Notes: generated by a model from the letters alone, not told the origin. A stretch of DNA of 64,000 bases from Phytomonospora sp040655735 (GCF_040655735.1 NZ_JBFAKK010000001.1:620001-684000); one strand, 5' to 3'. Shown: positions 49,298 to 58,207, counted from the first letter of the stretch. Program-made: numbers and translations.

Positions 49298-50004
49298 GGT
49301 CGCGGGTCCTTTCCGGAGGGGCGCCAGTACTGGCGCTTCTTGTCGTCGCGGACGACCACGCCGATCTCGGCTAGTTCGTCGCGCAGTTCGGCGCAGTCGC
49401 CGGCGTCGTCCTTGTCGCGGGCCTTCTGCCGTGCTTTGAGCAGCGCGTCGGCTCCGGGGGGCAGACCCTCGACTCCGGGGACCCAGCGTTTGAAGCGCTC
49501 GGCGTAGGGGTCGCCGCCCTCTTCCCAGGCGTAGCCCTTGGCCCGGAACGCCGCGGCGAGGCGGGCGGGGTCGGCCTCGGTCTTCTCGCGCAGCAGTTCC
49601 CCGCCGTCGGCGGAGAAGACGATCAACTCCTTGCCCGAGAGGCACACCCGGTCGACGTCGTTGCGCGCGAAGGTGCGCGTGCGGCCGTCCTTGGTGGTCT
49701 CCAACGCGTCGTCCTCGAACACGATGGACAGGGTCTCGTGCTGGCCGATGGCGGCGAGCACGAGACCTCCGACGGCGCCGATGCCGAGCGCGCCGATGGT
49801 CGCCTGCGGGTCGGGGACGTCGGCGGCCAGTTCGAAGACTCCCTGGAATGGCGCCCAGCTCAGACCGGCGACCCAGCCGGCGATGAGCTTGAGCCCCCAG
49901 ACGGCGAGCGCGCCGGCCACCGGCAGGCCGATCCACATGATCAGCAGCTGCCAGAGCGGGTCGGTCAGCTTCGTGCGACCGCCTGGTGCGTCCTGTGAGG
50001 ACAT
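49294..50004 (-). CDS. YqeB family membrane protein
   Basis: Protein of 236 residues, first of a three-gene operon. Two N-terminal transmembrane segments (LIMWIGLPVAGALAVWGLKL; TIGALGIGAVGGLVLAAIG) precede a cytoplasmic part with RTRTFARNDVDRVCLSGKEL and AAAFRAKGYAWEEGGDPYAE. The C-terminal motif GVVVRDDKKRQYWR matches the actinobacterial YqeB family as I recall it. Function unknown. ATG 50004 gives a short hydrophilic N-terminus; GGGGAG lies about ten bases before it. It is divergent from the CIS cluster. Confidence 0.75.
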   Translation of the reverse strand: MSSQDAPGGRTKLTDPLWQLLIMWIGLPVAGALAVWGLKLIAGWVAGLSWAPFQGVFELAADVPDPQATIGALGIGAVGGLVLAAIGQHETLSIVFEDDALETTKDGRTRTFARNDVDRVCLSGKELIVFSADGGELLREKTEADPARLAAAFRAKGYAWEEGGDPYAERFKRWVPGVEGLPPGADALLKARQKARDKDDAGDCAELRDELAEIGVVVRDDKKRQYWRPSGKDPRP

Positions 50005-50311
50005 GCGGGTCCACTCTCCCCTCGTAGGCTCTGGCTGGATTGTGCCGGGCGCCCGGGTCCGCGGTGCGCCGGGGAGTGCCGGGGGGTGGAGGCGGCGACG
50101 TCGATATCCTGTGTGGGAGCCTCGCCGCGGGGGACCGGCCACAGCGGACAGTTCGCCGGTCATCGTCACAATTCCTTGCGTGCGCGTGATTACACCCGCC
50201 GTCGGCGATCTGCCGGGACCTTAGTCCCGATAGCCGAGCGTGAAGAGGCAGACACACCTTCCCCTTAGGTCGGTCCCCGCGCCCTGTCGTGCCGGTCCCC
50301 GTCGGCATTTA

Positions 50312-50346
50312 CTCGAAACCAGGCTGGGGAGCCTGACTGGTTCGAG
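50312..50346 (+). promoter_or_regulatory. Leader hairpin before the CIS cluster
   Basis: CTCGAAACCAGGCT (50312-50325) can pair with the segment 50330-50346, giving a long imperfect hairpin with two small bulges and loop GGGG. Its 3' arm ends just before and partly covers the purine-rich ribosome-binding site GAGGGGG of the first CIS-linked gene (ATG 50357). It could modulate translation. The rest of the 352-base gap (50005-50356) holds no gene that I can support; GGGAC-CTTA-GTCCC near 50215-50228 is another small repeat. Confidence 0.4.
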
Positions 50347-50356
50347 GGGGATCGGC

Positions 50357-51646
50357 ATGCCGAGTGCATTGGTGCACGGATTCGAGGACGCCTGGGCGTC
50401 TTCGGACCCGACCCTTCTCGACGCCGAGGTCACCGAGCTGCGGGTGCAGGGCACCGGGAGTCTGCGGCTCACCGTCCGCGCGGGAGCCGCCGGGGTGACC
50501 GCCGCTCACACGCCGGCGGTGCCGTTGGATCTCTCGGCCTTCGACGAGCTGCGTGTGTGGACCCACTCCACCCGGGCCTCCGAGGGCGGTCCGCGCCGGC
50601 CATTCCTGCTCGAACTGTCCTACACCGACGCCGGTGACGCGCCCGGCGAGGAGCACCGCTGGTTCGTGCCCGTCTCCCGCACCCGGGTGTGGGAGCAGCA
50701 TCGCTTCGGCATCGCCGGCGACCGGCGCGGCCAGGTCACCGAGCTGCGGTGGCGTGTCCTGACCGACGTGCCCTTCCAGATCCGCCTCGACGAGCTCCTG
50801 GCCGTGGAGGACCGGCCACTCGGCGACATCGAGGAAGCGCTCGTCGGACTGCTCGACGCGATGCCGCTGCCCGGCGTCACCGGCCTGCCCGTACAGCCCG
50901 CCGCCGCCGGGTCGGGAACGATCGTGGTCACCGGTCTCAACCGGCGACTGCACGCGGGCAACCGCGTCGCCGTGTCCGGCGCGGAGCGGTACACGGTGCT
51001 CGGAGCGGCCCACGACGAACCCGGCGACACCACGACCCTGACCGTCCAGCCCGCCCTCGCCGCCGCGATCGGGCCGGGCACGACGATCAGCGTCGTCGCG
51101 CCGGTCGTCGTCGAGGAGTCGCCCTTCGACCCGCCCGCCGAGGCCGCGGACCTGCCCGACCCGGTCGTCCTGGTCACCCTCACCGACCAGCGTGAGGAGC
51201 CCGAACGCGGCTGGAACATCGCCCAGCGAGACAGCTTCCGCGTCCGCGGGGGGCTGACCGTGTGCAGTGTGCGGCCACCCGCCCGGCCGGTCCTCGCCGA
51301 GTACCAGATCCTGCCCGCCGCCGGCGACCGCCGAAACTCCACCGCGCTGCGCGCCGAGATCATGCGCCGCGTCGGCGTCGACGCCGGGCTTCGCGTCAAC
51401 GGCACCGTCCTGCCGGTGCGGACCCTGCTGCCGCCACCGCTCGACATACGCGTGCGGGCCACACCGGCTCCCGTCTACCTCCACATCGGCACCCGCGTCG
51501 AACTCGGCCCACGCGTCGAAGTGCCGCTCGCGGCCAGTCCCACGCTCCACTCGGGGCCCCTGAGCGGTCCCTTCGACCCCGCCGACGACGAGCCGCCGCC
51601 CATCCCGGGCCCCGACGACCAGGAAGGAATCGTGCTGCGGCTATGA
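50357..51646 (+). CDS. Unknown protein heading the CIS cluster, jelly-roll N-terminus
   Basis: Protein of 429 residues, first gene of the plus-strand CIS run. Residues 1-160 look like a carbohydrate-binding-type jelly roll (LDLSAFDELRVWTHSTRASE, PFLLELSYTDAGD, WEQHRFGIAGD, VPFQIRLDELLAVED). The middle is beta-rich (TIVVTGLNRRLHAGNRVAVS) and the end is Pro/Asp-rich (DEPPPIPGPDDQEG). No known CIS component is recognised. It overlaps the next gene (ATGA), so it is clearly part of the unit. It might be a baseplate-attached, receptor-binding or assembly protein. GAGGGGG precedes the ATG. Confidence 0.65.
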   Translation: MPSALVHGFEDAWASSDPTLLDAEVTELRVQGTGSLRLTVRAGAAGVTAAHTPAVPLDLSAFDELRVWTHSTRASEGGPRRPFLLELSYTDAGDAPGEEHRWFVPVSRTRVWEQHRFGIAGDRRGQVTELRWRVLTDVPFQIRLDELLAVEDRPLGDIEEALVGLLDAMPLPGVTGLPVQPAAAGSGTIVVTGLNRRLHAGNRVAVSGAERYTVLGAAHDEPGDTTTLTVQPALAAAIGPGTTISVVAPVVVEESPFDPPAEAADLPDPVVLVTLTDQREEPERGWNIAQRDSFRVRGGLTVCSVRPPARPVLAEYQILPAAGDRRNSTALRAEIMRRVGVDAGLRVNGTVLPVRTLLPPPLDIRVRATPAPVYLHIGTRVELGPRVEVPLAASPTLHSGPLSGPFDPADDEPPPIPGPDDQEGIVLRL

Positions 51647-52488
51647 CCACCTACCGACTCGGCGAGGGCGCCAGCCTCGTCGTCCGCGTCGACAACGGCC
51701 CATGGCAGACGCTCACCTTCGACCTCCACAGCTTCGACGATCCCGAGGCGGCCACCACCGGCGAACTCGCCGTCGCCATCGCCGTGGGACTCGACGGCAT
51801 CGGCGCCGAGTCCGACGACGACCGGCTCGTTCTGGTCACCGAGGACACCGGCGAGACCTGCGTCCTGGAGGTCTCACCGTCCTCGACGGCGGCCGCCGCC
51901 CTCGGCCTGACCCCCGGCGCGCGTGCCACGGGCAGCGGACCGGGTTCGGCGCACCTCACCGGCGCGCGGGAACCCTTCGCCATCCCCGCCGGCGCCTCCA
52001 TGACCGTCCACGTCGACGGCAAGGCCCGCAAGGTCGGCTTCGGCGACAAGGACGCCGACTGGACCGCCGCCGACGTCGCCGAGAACGTCAACGCCAAGCT
52101 CCGCCGCCCCGTCGCCCGCGCCACCGGCGACGGCCGTGTACGGCTCGTCTCGCCCACCCAAGGCGTCGGTTCCCGCCTGACCGTCACCGCCCCCGCCGCC
52201 GGCGACGACGTGCCCGACGCGGCCGCCGTCCTCGGCTTCGTCGGCGACGACGCCCACACCGACCCCTACCGCACCGAACCCGCGCGACTGGCCTGCCGGC
52301 CCGCCGCCGACACCGTCGTCGTGGAGAACCTCACCTCGGCGCCCATCGAACTGCAGCTGCCCACCGGGCGCTGCGTGCTGCCAGCCCGCGGGCGCATCGT
52401 CGTCGCCCGCGACACGGCGGCCGACGGCCTGCTCTCCCGCCTTGCGGCGCAGGGAGCGGTCCGGACGTCGCCAGAGAGGAATACGTAG
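51643..52488 (+). CDS. Unknown CIS-linked beta-rich protein
   Basis: Protein of 281 residues between the cluster-leading gene and the first sheath gene. It contains two similar halves resembling sheath insertion domains: ASLVVRVDNGPWQTLTF with TGELAVAIAVGLDG, and ASMTVHVDGKARKVGF with AADVAENVNAKLRR. The same plan (FTVTTRGADQVADVTF with AQEVAAAINRQ) occurs inside sheath 2. The C-terminus (VVVENLTSAPIELQLP) may be an attachment strand. I infer a structural protein related to the sheath decoration domain. It overlaps the preceding gene by four bases. Confidence 0.65.
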   Translation: MTTYRLGEGASLVVRVDNGPWQTLTFDLHSFDDPEAATTGELAVAIAVGLDGIGAESDDDRLVLVTEDTGETCVLEVSPSSTAAAALGLTPGARATGSGPGSAHLTGAREPFAIPAGASMTVHVDGKARKVGFGDKDADWTAADVAENVNAKLRRPVARATGDGRVRLVSPTQGVGSRLTVTAPAAGDDVPDAAAVLGFVGDDAHTDPYRTEPARLACRPAADTVVVENLTSAPIELQLPTGRCVLPARGRIVVARDTAADGLLSRLAAQGAVRTSPERNT

Positions 52489-52490
52489 CG

Positions 52491-54311
52491 ATGCCACTTC
52501 AGGTAGGCGTCAACGTCACGGAGGTCGACGGCCGCGCCAGTCCCTCCCTGCAGGCCGCGCCCACGTCGGTGGGAGGCTTCGTCGGACGCGCCCGCCGCGG
52601 CGTGCCCGACCGGCCCGTCCGCGTCACCAGCCTCGACCAGTTCGCCGCGCGCTTCGGCGGCCACATCACCGGCGGGTACCTCCCGCACGCCGTCAACGGG
52701 TTCTTCCTCAACGGGGGACGCGAGGCGCACGTCGTCCGCGTCGTCGGCTCGGGCAGCGTCGCGGCCTCGGCCGCGCTCAACGACCGCCAGGGCACCCCCG
52801 CGGCCTGCCTGCGCGTCACCGCCGGATCGCGAGGCGCACTCGACCCGGGCACCTGGGCGCACACCCTGCGCATCGACGTCCGCGACGATCCCCGCGCGAC
52901 GACCACCACGGCCGTGGCCGCCGGTGCGGCCGCGACCACCGTGCAGCTGACCTCCACATCGGGCGTCGACGTCGGCTCGGTCCTGCGCATCGTGTCCACG
53001 ACGACCCTGTTCCGTGTCGTCACCGCCGTCAACGCCGCGACCCGCGTGGTCACCCTCGGCGCCGCCACCGGCGAGGCCGTCGCGGCCGGCGTGGCCGTCA
53101 CCAGCGCCGAGTTCCGCCTGGTCGTCCGCGACCAGGACCCCGCCACCGGCGCGTTCGAGGTCGTCGAGACCTGGGCGAACCTGTCGATGCAGCCCGCCAG
53201 CACCGACTACGCCCCCGACCGCGTCAACCACCCGGTCACCGGCTCGCGCCAGATCACCCTGGCCGACCTGACCACCTCGGCCGGGCCCGGAGTCGACGTG
53301 CCCGCCGTCGTCAGCGGAGTCGCCCTGACCGGCGGCACCGAGAACGCCGTGACCGCCGGCGGACTGGTCGGTGACACCGCCGCCCGCACCGGACTCCACG
53401 CCCTCGACACCGCCGCCGTCCAGCTCATCGCCGTCCCCGACGCGCACCTGCTCGACGCCTCCGGACGCGCGCAGGCCGCACGAGGTGCCATGGACTACTG
53501 CGCCGCCCGAGGCGACGCCGTCTACGTCGGCTCCGCACCCGATCGCGGCGCGCCCGCCGGTGTCGTCCCGCGCAAGCCCGCCGACTACAACGAGACCGAG
53601 TCGCACTACACCGGGACGGTCAAGACCTACTCCGCGCAGTTCCAGGGCGCCAAGGTCTACGGCGCCATGTACGCACCGTGGATCCTGGTCGCCGACCCCG
53701 CCGGCGTCGGCCCCTCCCCGGTGCGGTTCGTCCCGCCCGAAGGGCACGTCATGGGCGTCTACGCCCGCACCGAACAGGAACGCGGCATCCACAAAGCACC
53801 CGCGGGCGTCGCCGCGACCATCCGCGGAGCCCTCGCCCTGTCGGCCGGGTTCAGCGCCGGAGAGCACGACGACCTCGTCCGCGTCGGCCGCACCAACGGC
53901 ATCCTGTCGCCCGGCGGGCGCACACCGGCCGTCGCTGCCTCGCGCACCCTGTCGACCGACACCCGCTGGCAGTACGTCAGCGCCCGCCTGCTGTTCAACT
54001 TCATCAAGGCCACCCTGCGCGACGGACTGCGCTTCGTCCGCCAGGAACCGCACACCGAGGCGCTGCGCAAGACCGTCCGCCTCAACGTGATCACGCCCTT
54101 CCTGCTCGGCCTGTGGCGCCAGGGGGCCTTCGGCTCCGACCCCGCCGAACAGGTCTTCACCGTCAAGTGCGACGCCGAGAACAACCCGTCCTCCGATGTG
54201 GACCTCGGACTGTTCCGGGTGGAGGTCTACGTCTATCCCGTCCGGCCCGCCGAGACCGTCCACATCATCGTCGGCCAGCAGCCCGGCGGCGGCTCCGCTG
54301 CGGAAGCCTGA
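52491..54311 (+). CDS. Contractile sheath protein 1
   Basis: Tail sheath protein of 606 residues. Its contraction would drive the inner tube of the injection system. The N-terminal arm GVNVTEVDGRASPSLQAAPT and the first domain (VGGFVGRARRGVPDRPVRVT) are typical. An insertion of about 100 residues (130-235) decorates the surface. The conserved C-terminal domain includes ASRTLSTDTRWQYVSARLLF, NFIKATLRDGLRFVRQEPHT and LLGLWRQGAFGSDPAEQVFT. The final strand, which mediates sheath mesh contacts, is present. The gene follows the preceding stop by two bases, with AGAGAGGA upstream. Confidence 0.93.
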   Translation: MPLQVGVNVTEVDGRASPSLQAAPTSVGGFVGRARRGVPDRPVRVTSLDQFAARFGGHITGGYLPHAVNGFFLNGGREAHVVRVVGSGSVAASAALNDRQGTPAACLRVTAGSRGALDPGTWAHTLRIDVRDDPRATTTTAVAAGAAATTVQLTSTSGVDVGSVLRIVSTTTLFRVVTAVNAATRVVTLGAATGEAVAAGVAVTSAEFRLVVRDQDPATGAFEVVETWANLSMQPASTDYAPDRVNHPVTGSRQITLADLTTSAGPGVDVPAVVSGVALTGGTENAVTAGGLVGDTAARTGLHALDTAAVQLIAVPDAHLLDASGRAQAARGAMDYCAARGDAVYVGSAPDRGAPAGVVPRKPADYNETESHYTGTVKTYSAQFQGAKVYGAMYAPWILVADPAGVGPSPVRFVPPEGHVMGVYARTEQERGIHKAPAGVAATIRGALALSAGFSAGEHDDLVRVGRTNGILSPGGRTPAVAASRTLSTDTRWQYVSARLLFNFIKATLRDGLRFVRQEPHTEALRKTVRLNVITPFLLGLWRQGAFGSDPAEQVFTVKCDAENNPSSDVDLGLFRVEVYVYPVRPAETVHIIVGQQPGGGSAAEA

Positions 54312-54322
54312 GGAGTGAGAAG

Positions 54323-56707
54323 ATGACCATCAATCTCGGTGTCACCGTCCAAGAGGTGGACGGCAGGTCCGCGCCGACGATCACCGCCGCGCCCACCTCC
54401 GTCGCAGGCATCGTCGTCCGCAGCCAGCGCGGCGCCCCCGACCGGGCCGTCCGCGTGCGCGGCTTCGCCGACTTCACCGCCAACTTCGGCACCTACCACC
54501 CCAAGGCCTTCGGCGCCTACGCCGTCCGGGGCTTCTTCGACAACGGAGGCGCCGACGCCTACGTCGTCCGGATCGTCGGGGCCGGTGCGGCCGCCGCCTC
54601 CGCCGACGTCAACGACCGAGCCGGAACACCCGTGCCCACCCTGCGCCTGCGGGCCGGGGCGAGAGGAACGGCCGACCCCGGCGCGTGGGGAAACGCCCTC
54701 ACCGTCGCCGTCGAACCCAGTCCACTGGGCTCGGCCGCCGTGCCCGCACAGGTCATCGGCGCCAACGCCGAACCCTTCGCACTCGCCGACGGCGCCACCG
54801 CCCAGTTCACCGTGACCACCCGCGGCGCCGACCAGGTCGCCGACGTCACCTTCCGCACCGCCGACTTCGCCACCATCGGCGCCGCCTCCGCACAGGAGGT
54901 CGCCGCCGCGATCAACCGCCAGACCACCGCCGTCAAGGCAGCGGTCACCCCCGGCGGAAACGTCGCCGTCGCGGTCGTCTCCACCGACCCCCGCGTCTGG
55001 TCGCGCCTGGCCGTCACCGGACCCGCCGCGCTCGGATTCACCGGCGGCAACGCCAACAGCGACAACGGCGTACCCGCCGGACGCAGCGCACTGGCCCTCA
55101 CCTCGGCCAGCGGATTCCGCACCGGCTCGGCCGTCAAGTTCGCCACCCGCGGCCACGTCATCGCCGGATCGGCGCTCGCCGCGACCGTCCCCAACGGATC
55201 GGGCGTGCTCGTCACCCCCAACGGAGGCACCGGCGAGACGATCCTGTTCCACGACACCGACTTCACCAACCCCGCCGCGGCCACCGTCGGCGAGGTCGCC
55301 GCCGCCGTCAACCGCCAGGCGATCGGCTTCACCGCCGAGGTCACCCACAACAACCGCCTCGCACTGCTGTCGTCCACCGACGGCACCGGATCGACGATCG
55401 CGCTCGCCGCGCCCGCCGGTCCCGCGACCGACGCCCGCACCGCCCTGGGCCTGACCGGTGCGACACCGGTCGCCGGGACGCAGACCTTCCGCGAGCTCAC
55501 CGCCGCCTCGGAGACCTACCGCCTCATCGGCTGGGCCGCCGCGCCGGCGTTCCCGGCCCTGCCGGCCGTCGCCGTGCGCGTCTCCACCGTCGAGTTCGAC
55601 CTCGTCGTCCGCCGCGACGGCGCCGAGGTCGAGCGCTTCGCCTCCGTCAGCATGGTCGACTCCCACAGTTCCTATGTGGAGGCGGCCGTCAACGACCCCA
55701 ACTCCGGATCCTCCTACCTCGTCGTCACCGACCTCGACAGCGCCTCGGGAGCCGGCCTCGACGCGCCCGCGCCCGGCAGCTACCCGCTGCTGGGCGGAAC
55801 CGACGGCGCCGACCCGGCCGACACCGCCTTCCTCGGCGACCCGTCGACGCGCACCGGACTGGAGGCCTTCAACGGCGTCGGCATCCAGCTCCTCGCCTGC
55901 CCCGAGACCACCTCCATCGGCGTGACCGCCGCAGCCATCGCCTACTGCGAACGCCGCGGCGACGCGATGTTCGTCGGCACCGTGCCCTACGGGTTCGACA
56001 TCGAGGGCACCAAGGCCTACGCGGCCGGCCTGCGCGGGCGCAAGGTCTTCGGCGCCCTCTACGGGCCCTGGATCCAGGTCGTCAACCCCGACCCGGTCGC
56101 CGCCGCCGTCCAGCCGCTGGTGTGGATCCCGCCCGTCGGGCAGGTCCTGGGCACCTACGCCCGCATCTCCGGCACCCGGGGCGTGTGGAAGGCACCGGCG
56201 GGCGACGAGGCACGCCTGTCCGACGCCCTCGGTGTCGAGTACGACATGACCGACGCCGACCACACCGACCTCGTCCGCAACGGGGGAGTCAACGGCATCC
56301 GCGCCCTGCCCGGTGCCGGCGTCGTCGTCGACGCCTCACGCACCCTGTCGACCGACACGCGCTGGCTGTTCGTCAACGTCCGGCGGCTGTTCAACTTCAT
56401 CAAGACCTCACTGCGCGAAGGACTCACCTGGGTCCCGCAGGAGCCGCACAGCGAGGAACTGCGCAAGGCGGTGCGGCTCAACGTCGTCACACCGTTCCTG
56501 CTCGGCCTGTGGCGGCAGGGGGCCTTCGGCTCCGACCCCGCCGAACAGGTCTTCACCGTCAAGTGCGACGCCGAGAACAACCCACCGGCCGACGTCTCGA
56601 ACGGGATCTTCACCCTCGAGGTCTATTTCTATCCGGCCAAGCCGGTCGAGGCGATTCTCATCGTCGTCGGCCAGCAAGACAGCGGAGCCAGCGCCGCCGA
56701 GGCGTAG
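54323..56707 (+). CDS. Contractile sheath protein 2
   Basis: Larger sheath paralogue of 794 residues. It shares the N-terminal arm (GVTVQEVDGRSAPTITAAPT) and C-terminal domain with sheath 1, but carries a much larger insertion (about 140-430) with two modules of the type QFTVTTRGADQVADVTF plus QEVAAAINRQ. These probably form external decoration. Two different sheath genes in one cluster suggest a mixed or segmented sheath. A stretch encoding the C-terminal LGLWRQGAFGSDPAEQVFTV is almost identical at DNA level to that of sheath 1. It starts 11 bases after the preceding stop. Confidence 0.93.
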   Translation: MTINLGVTVQEVDGRSAPTITAAPTSVAGIVVRSQRGAPDRAVRVRGFADFTANFGTYHPKAFGAYAVRGFFDNGGADAYVVRIVGAGAAAASADVNDRAGTPVPTLRLRAGARGTADPGAWGNALTVAVEPSPLGSAAVPAQVIGANAEPFALADGATAQFTVTTRGADQVADVTFRTADFATIGAASAQEVAAAINRQTTAVKAAVTPGGNVAVAVVSTDPRVWSRLAVTGPAALGFTGGNANSDNGVPAGRSALALTSASGFRTGSAVKFATRGHVIAGSALAATVPNGSGVLVTPNGGTGETILFHDTDFTNPAAATVGEVAAAVNRQAIGFTAEVTHNNRLALLSSTDGTGSTIALAAPAGPATDARTALGLTGATPVAGTQTFRELTAASETYRLIGWAAAPAFPALPAVAVRVSTVEFDLVVRRDGAEVERFASVSMVDSHSSYVEAAVNDPNSGSSYLVVTDLDSASGAGLDAPAPGSYPLLGGTDGADPADTAFLGDPSTRTGLEAFNGVGIQLLACPETTSIGVTAAAIAYCERRGDAMFVGTVPYGFDIEGTKAYAAGLRGRKVFGALYGPWIQVVNPDPVAAAVQPLVWIPPVGQVLGTYARISGTRGVWKAPAGDEARLSDALGVEYDMTDADHTDLVRNGGVNGIRALPGAGVVVDASRTLSTDTRWLFVNVRRLFNFIKTSLREGLTWVPQEPHSEELRKAVRLNVVTPFLLGLWRQGAFGSDPAEQVFTVKCDAENNPPADVSNGIFTLEVYFYPAKPVEAILIVVGQQDSGASAAEA

Positions 56708-56728
56708 AGAGCATAGGAGTGAGCCGAC

Positions 56729-57190
56729 ATGGCTGAGCTGACATTCTCAGAGTCCTACCGGACCCACGGTTTCCTGGTGGAGATCGAGGGCACCCAGTGC
56801 CCGGTCACCAAGGTCACCGGCCTCAACGAGGGCATGACCGAGGTCATCGAACAACCCGACGGCGGTTCCCCGACCGTCCACAAGATCGCCAGCGGCGTCA
56901 TCAAGTTCGACCCGCTGGTCGTCGAGCGCAACATGGACGGAAGCCGCTTCGACGGCTTCTTCAAGGACTGGTTCGGCGAGATGTTCGCCCTCAACGGCGA
57001 GTCGAAGACCTCCTCGGTCCGCCGCAACGGCGCGATCATCAAGACCGAGAACGGACAGGAGGTCCTGCGCTTCGCCTTCTACGGAGCCTGGGTCAAGTCC
57101 TCGAAGTTCTCCGACCTCGAAGCCGGCTCGGCCGGCCTGTTCAAGCAGACCCTGGAGATCGAGCACGAGGGCCTGGAGCGTGTCTCGTGA
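56729..57190 (+). CDS. Inner tube protein (T4 gp19-like)
   Basis: Tail tube protein of 153 residues, which would stack in hexameric rings to form the injected tube. Family features are TFSESYRTHGFLVEIEGTQC, FDPLVVERNMDGSRFDGFFK and WVKSSKFSDLEAGSAGLFKQ, ending in TLEIEHEGLERV. The length matches CIS and phage tubes. It follows the sheath genes by 21 bases and overlaps the next gene (GTGA). One of the best-conserved assignments in the cluster. Confidence 0.93.
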   Translation: MAELTFSESYRTHGFLVEIEGTQCPVTKVTGLNEGMTEVIEQPDGGSPTVHKIASGVIKFDPLVVERNMDGSRFDGFFKDWFGEMFALNGESKTSSVRRNGAIIKTENGQEVLRFAFYGAWVKSSKFSDLEAGSAGLFKQTLEIEHEGLERVS

Positions 57191-57993
57191 CGATCACCGA
57201 GGTCGAGGCCAGGACCCGGCGCCCCCGCGAGTACGACGTGCGACTGCCAGTCGGCCACCTCGACGCCGACGGGCGGCTCCACCGCACCGCCAGGTTGCGC
57301 AAGATGACCGGGCACGAGGAGGCCCTGCTCGCCGACCGCAAACTGCGCGCCAACGGCGGCAAACTCGTCACCGAGCTGCTCAACGGATGCGTGCGCGGCA
57401 TCGGCGAGATCACCCAGGTCAACCGGCAGGTCATCGGCGAGCTCACCTCGGCCGACCGGAACTTCCTGCTCCTGGAGCTGCGCAAGCTGACCTTCGGCAC
57501 GGAGCTGGAGGCCAGCTACACCTGCCCGTCGTGCAAGGAGACGACCCTGTCGGTCGAGGACCTGGAGAGCTTCCCGGTCCGGATGTGCGACACGCCGGGC
57601 CCGCCGGAGATCGTGGTGATCCTCGAGGACGGTTTCGAGGACCGCGCCAAGGACGCCTGGTACGACCTGCTGCGCTTTCGGATCCCGATCGGGCAGGACG
57701 AGGAGCGCATCTCGATGATCGCCCGGGAGAACGCCACGAAGGGCACCAACGCGCTGCTGGCCCGCTGCCTGGTCAGCGTCTCCTGCGACGGGGAGGAGAT
57801 GCCCGACAACCGCCGGGAAGCGCTGGGTACCAAGATCCTTTCGGATCTGACGATGGGCGACCGGGCCCGCATCGAGAAGGCGTTTCGCGAGGAGATGCCC
57901 GGTCTCGACCTCACCCGCGAGATCGACTGCCAGACCTGCGGCCGCCCGATGCGGACCTCGCTGGACCTGACGAGTTTTTTTACCCCGAGCTGA
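57187..57993 (+). CDS. T4-baseplate-like/tail assembly chaperone protein (zero-frame product)
   Basis: Protein of 268 residues found right after the tube gene, as T4_baseplate-type proteins are in CIS loci and gene E is in phage P2. The core (RKMTGHEEALLADRKLRANG, LLLELRKLTFGTELEASYTC) is followed by two CxxC pairs, Cys113/Cys116 and Cys248/Cys251, likely to bind zinc. GTG 57187 overlaps the tube gene stop. The last codons run through a T7 tract (57975-57981) before TGA 57991-57993. Ribosomes slipping back one base there would append the next frame. I infer a tail chaperone role by position. Confidence 0.85.
   Translation: MTITEVEARTRRPREYDVRLPVGHLDADGRLHRTARLRKMTGHEEALLADRKLRANGGKLVTELLNGCVRGIGEITQVNRQVIGELTSADRNFLLLELRKLTFGTELEASYTCPSCKETTLSVEDLESFPVRMCDTPGPPEIVVILEDGFEDRAKDAWYDLLRFRIPIGQDEERISMIARENATKGTNALLARCLVSVSCDGEEMPDNRREALGTKILSDLTMGDRARIEKAFREEMPGLDLTREIDCQTCGRPMRTSLDLTSFFTPS
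57975..57981 (+). promoter_or_regulatory. Probable programmed -1 frameshift site T_TTT_TTT
   Basis: Seven consecutive T residues are exceptional in this GC-rich sequence. In the frame of the gene starting at 57187 they read T TTT TTT, the canonical X_XXY_YYZ heptamer. The zero-frame stop TGA is ten bases further on (57991-57993), and the -1 frame is open to 58172. A small bulged stem (57996-58001 with 58006-58010, loop GAAC) lies downstream at stimulator distance. Confidence 0.7.
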
Positions 57994-58172
57994 CCGAGGC
58001 CGAACGGCTCCGCCAGGAGGTCTTCGCGCTCGGTTACCACCTGCACTGGAGCTACTCGGAGGCGATGGGCCTCGAGATCGACGAACGCCGGGCCTATGTG
58101 CGGCTGCTGACCGAGGTCCTGGCCGAACAGAAGTCCGAGATGGAACGTGCCCGAAGCCAGGCACGGCGCTGA
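57981..58172 (+). CDS. -1 frame extension of the chaperone gene (DUF6760-like)
   Basis: Reading from the slippery site in the -1 frame gives 63 residues beginning YPELTEAERLRQEVFALGYH and continuing LHWSYSEAMGLEIDERRAYV, ending at TGA 58170-58172. This resembles the small DUF6760-type protein often found at this place in CIS loci. No ATG, GTG or TTG start lies near its beginning (the first in-frame ATG is after SYSEA), so frameshifting into a 328-residue fusion explains it best. The alternatives are initiation at a CTG or a sequencing error in the T run. Confidence 0.7.
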   Translation, partial: YPELTEAERLRQEVFALGYHLHWSYSEAMGLEIDERRAYVRLLTEVLAEQKSEMERARSQARR

Positions 58173-58207
58173 GGGCGCCGGCTACCGAACAAGGGAGGTG
58201 ATCCGCG

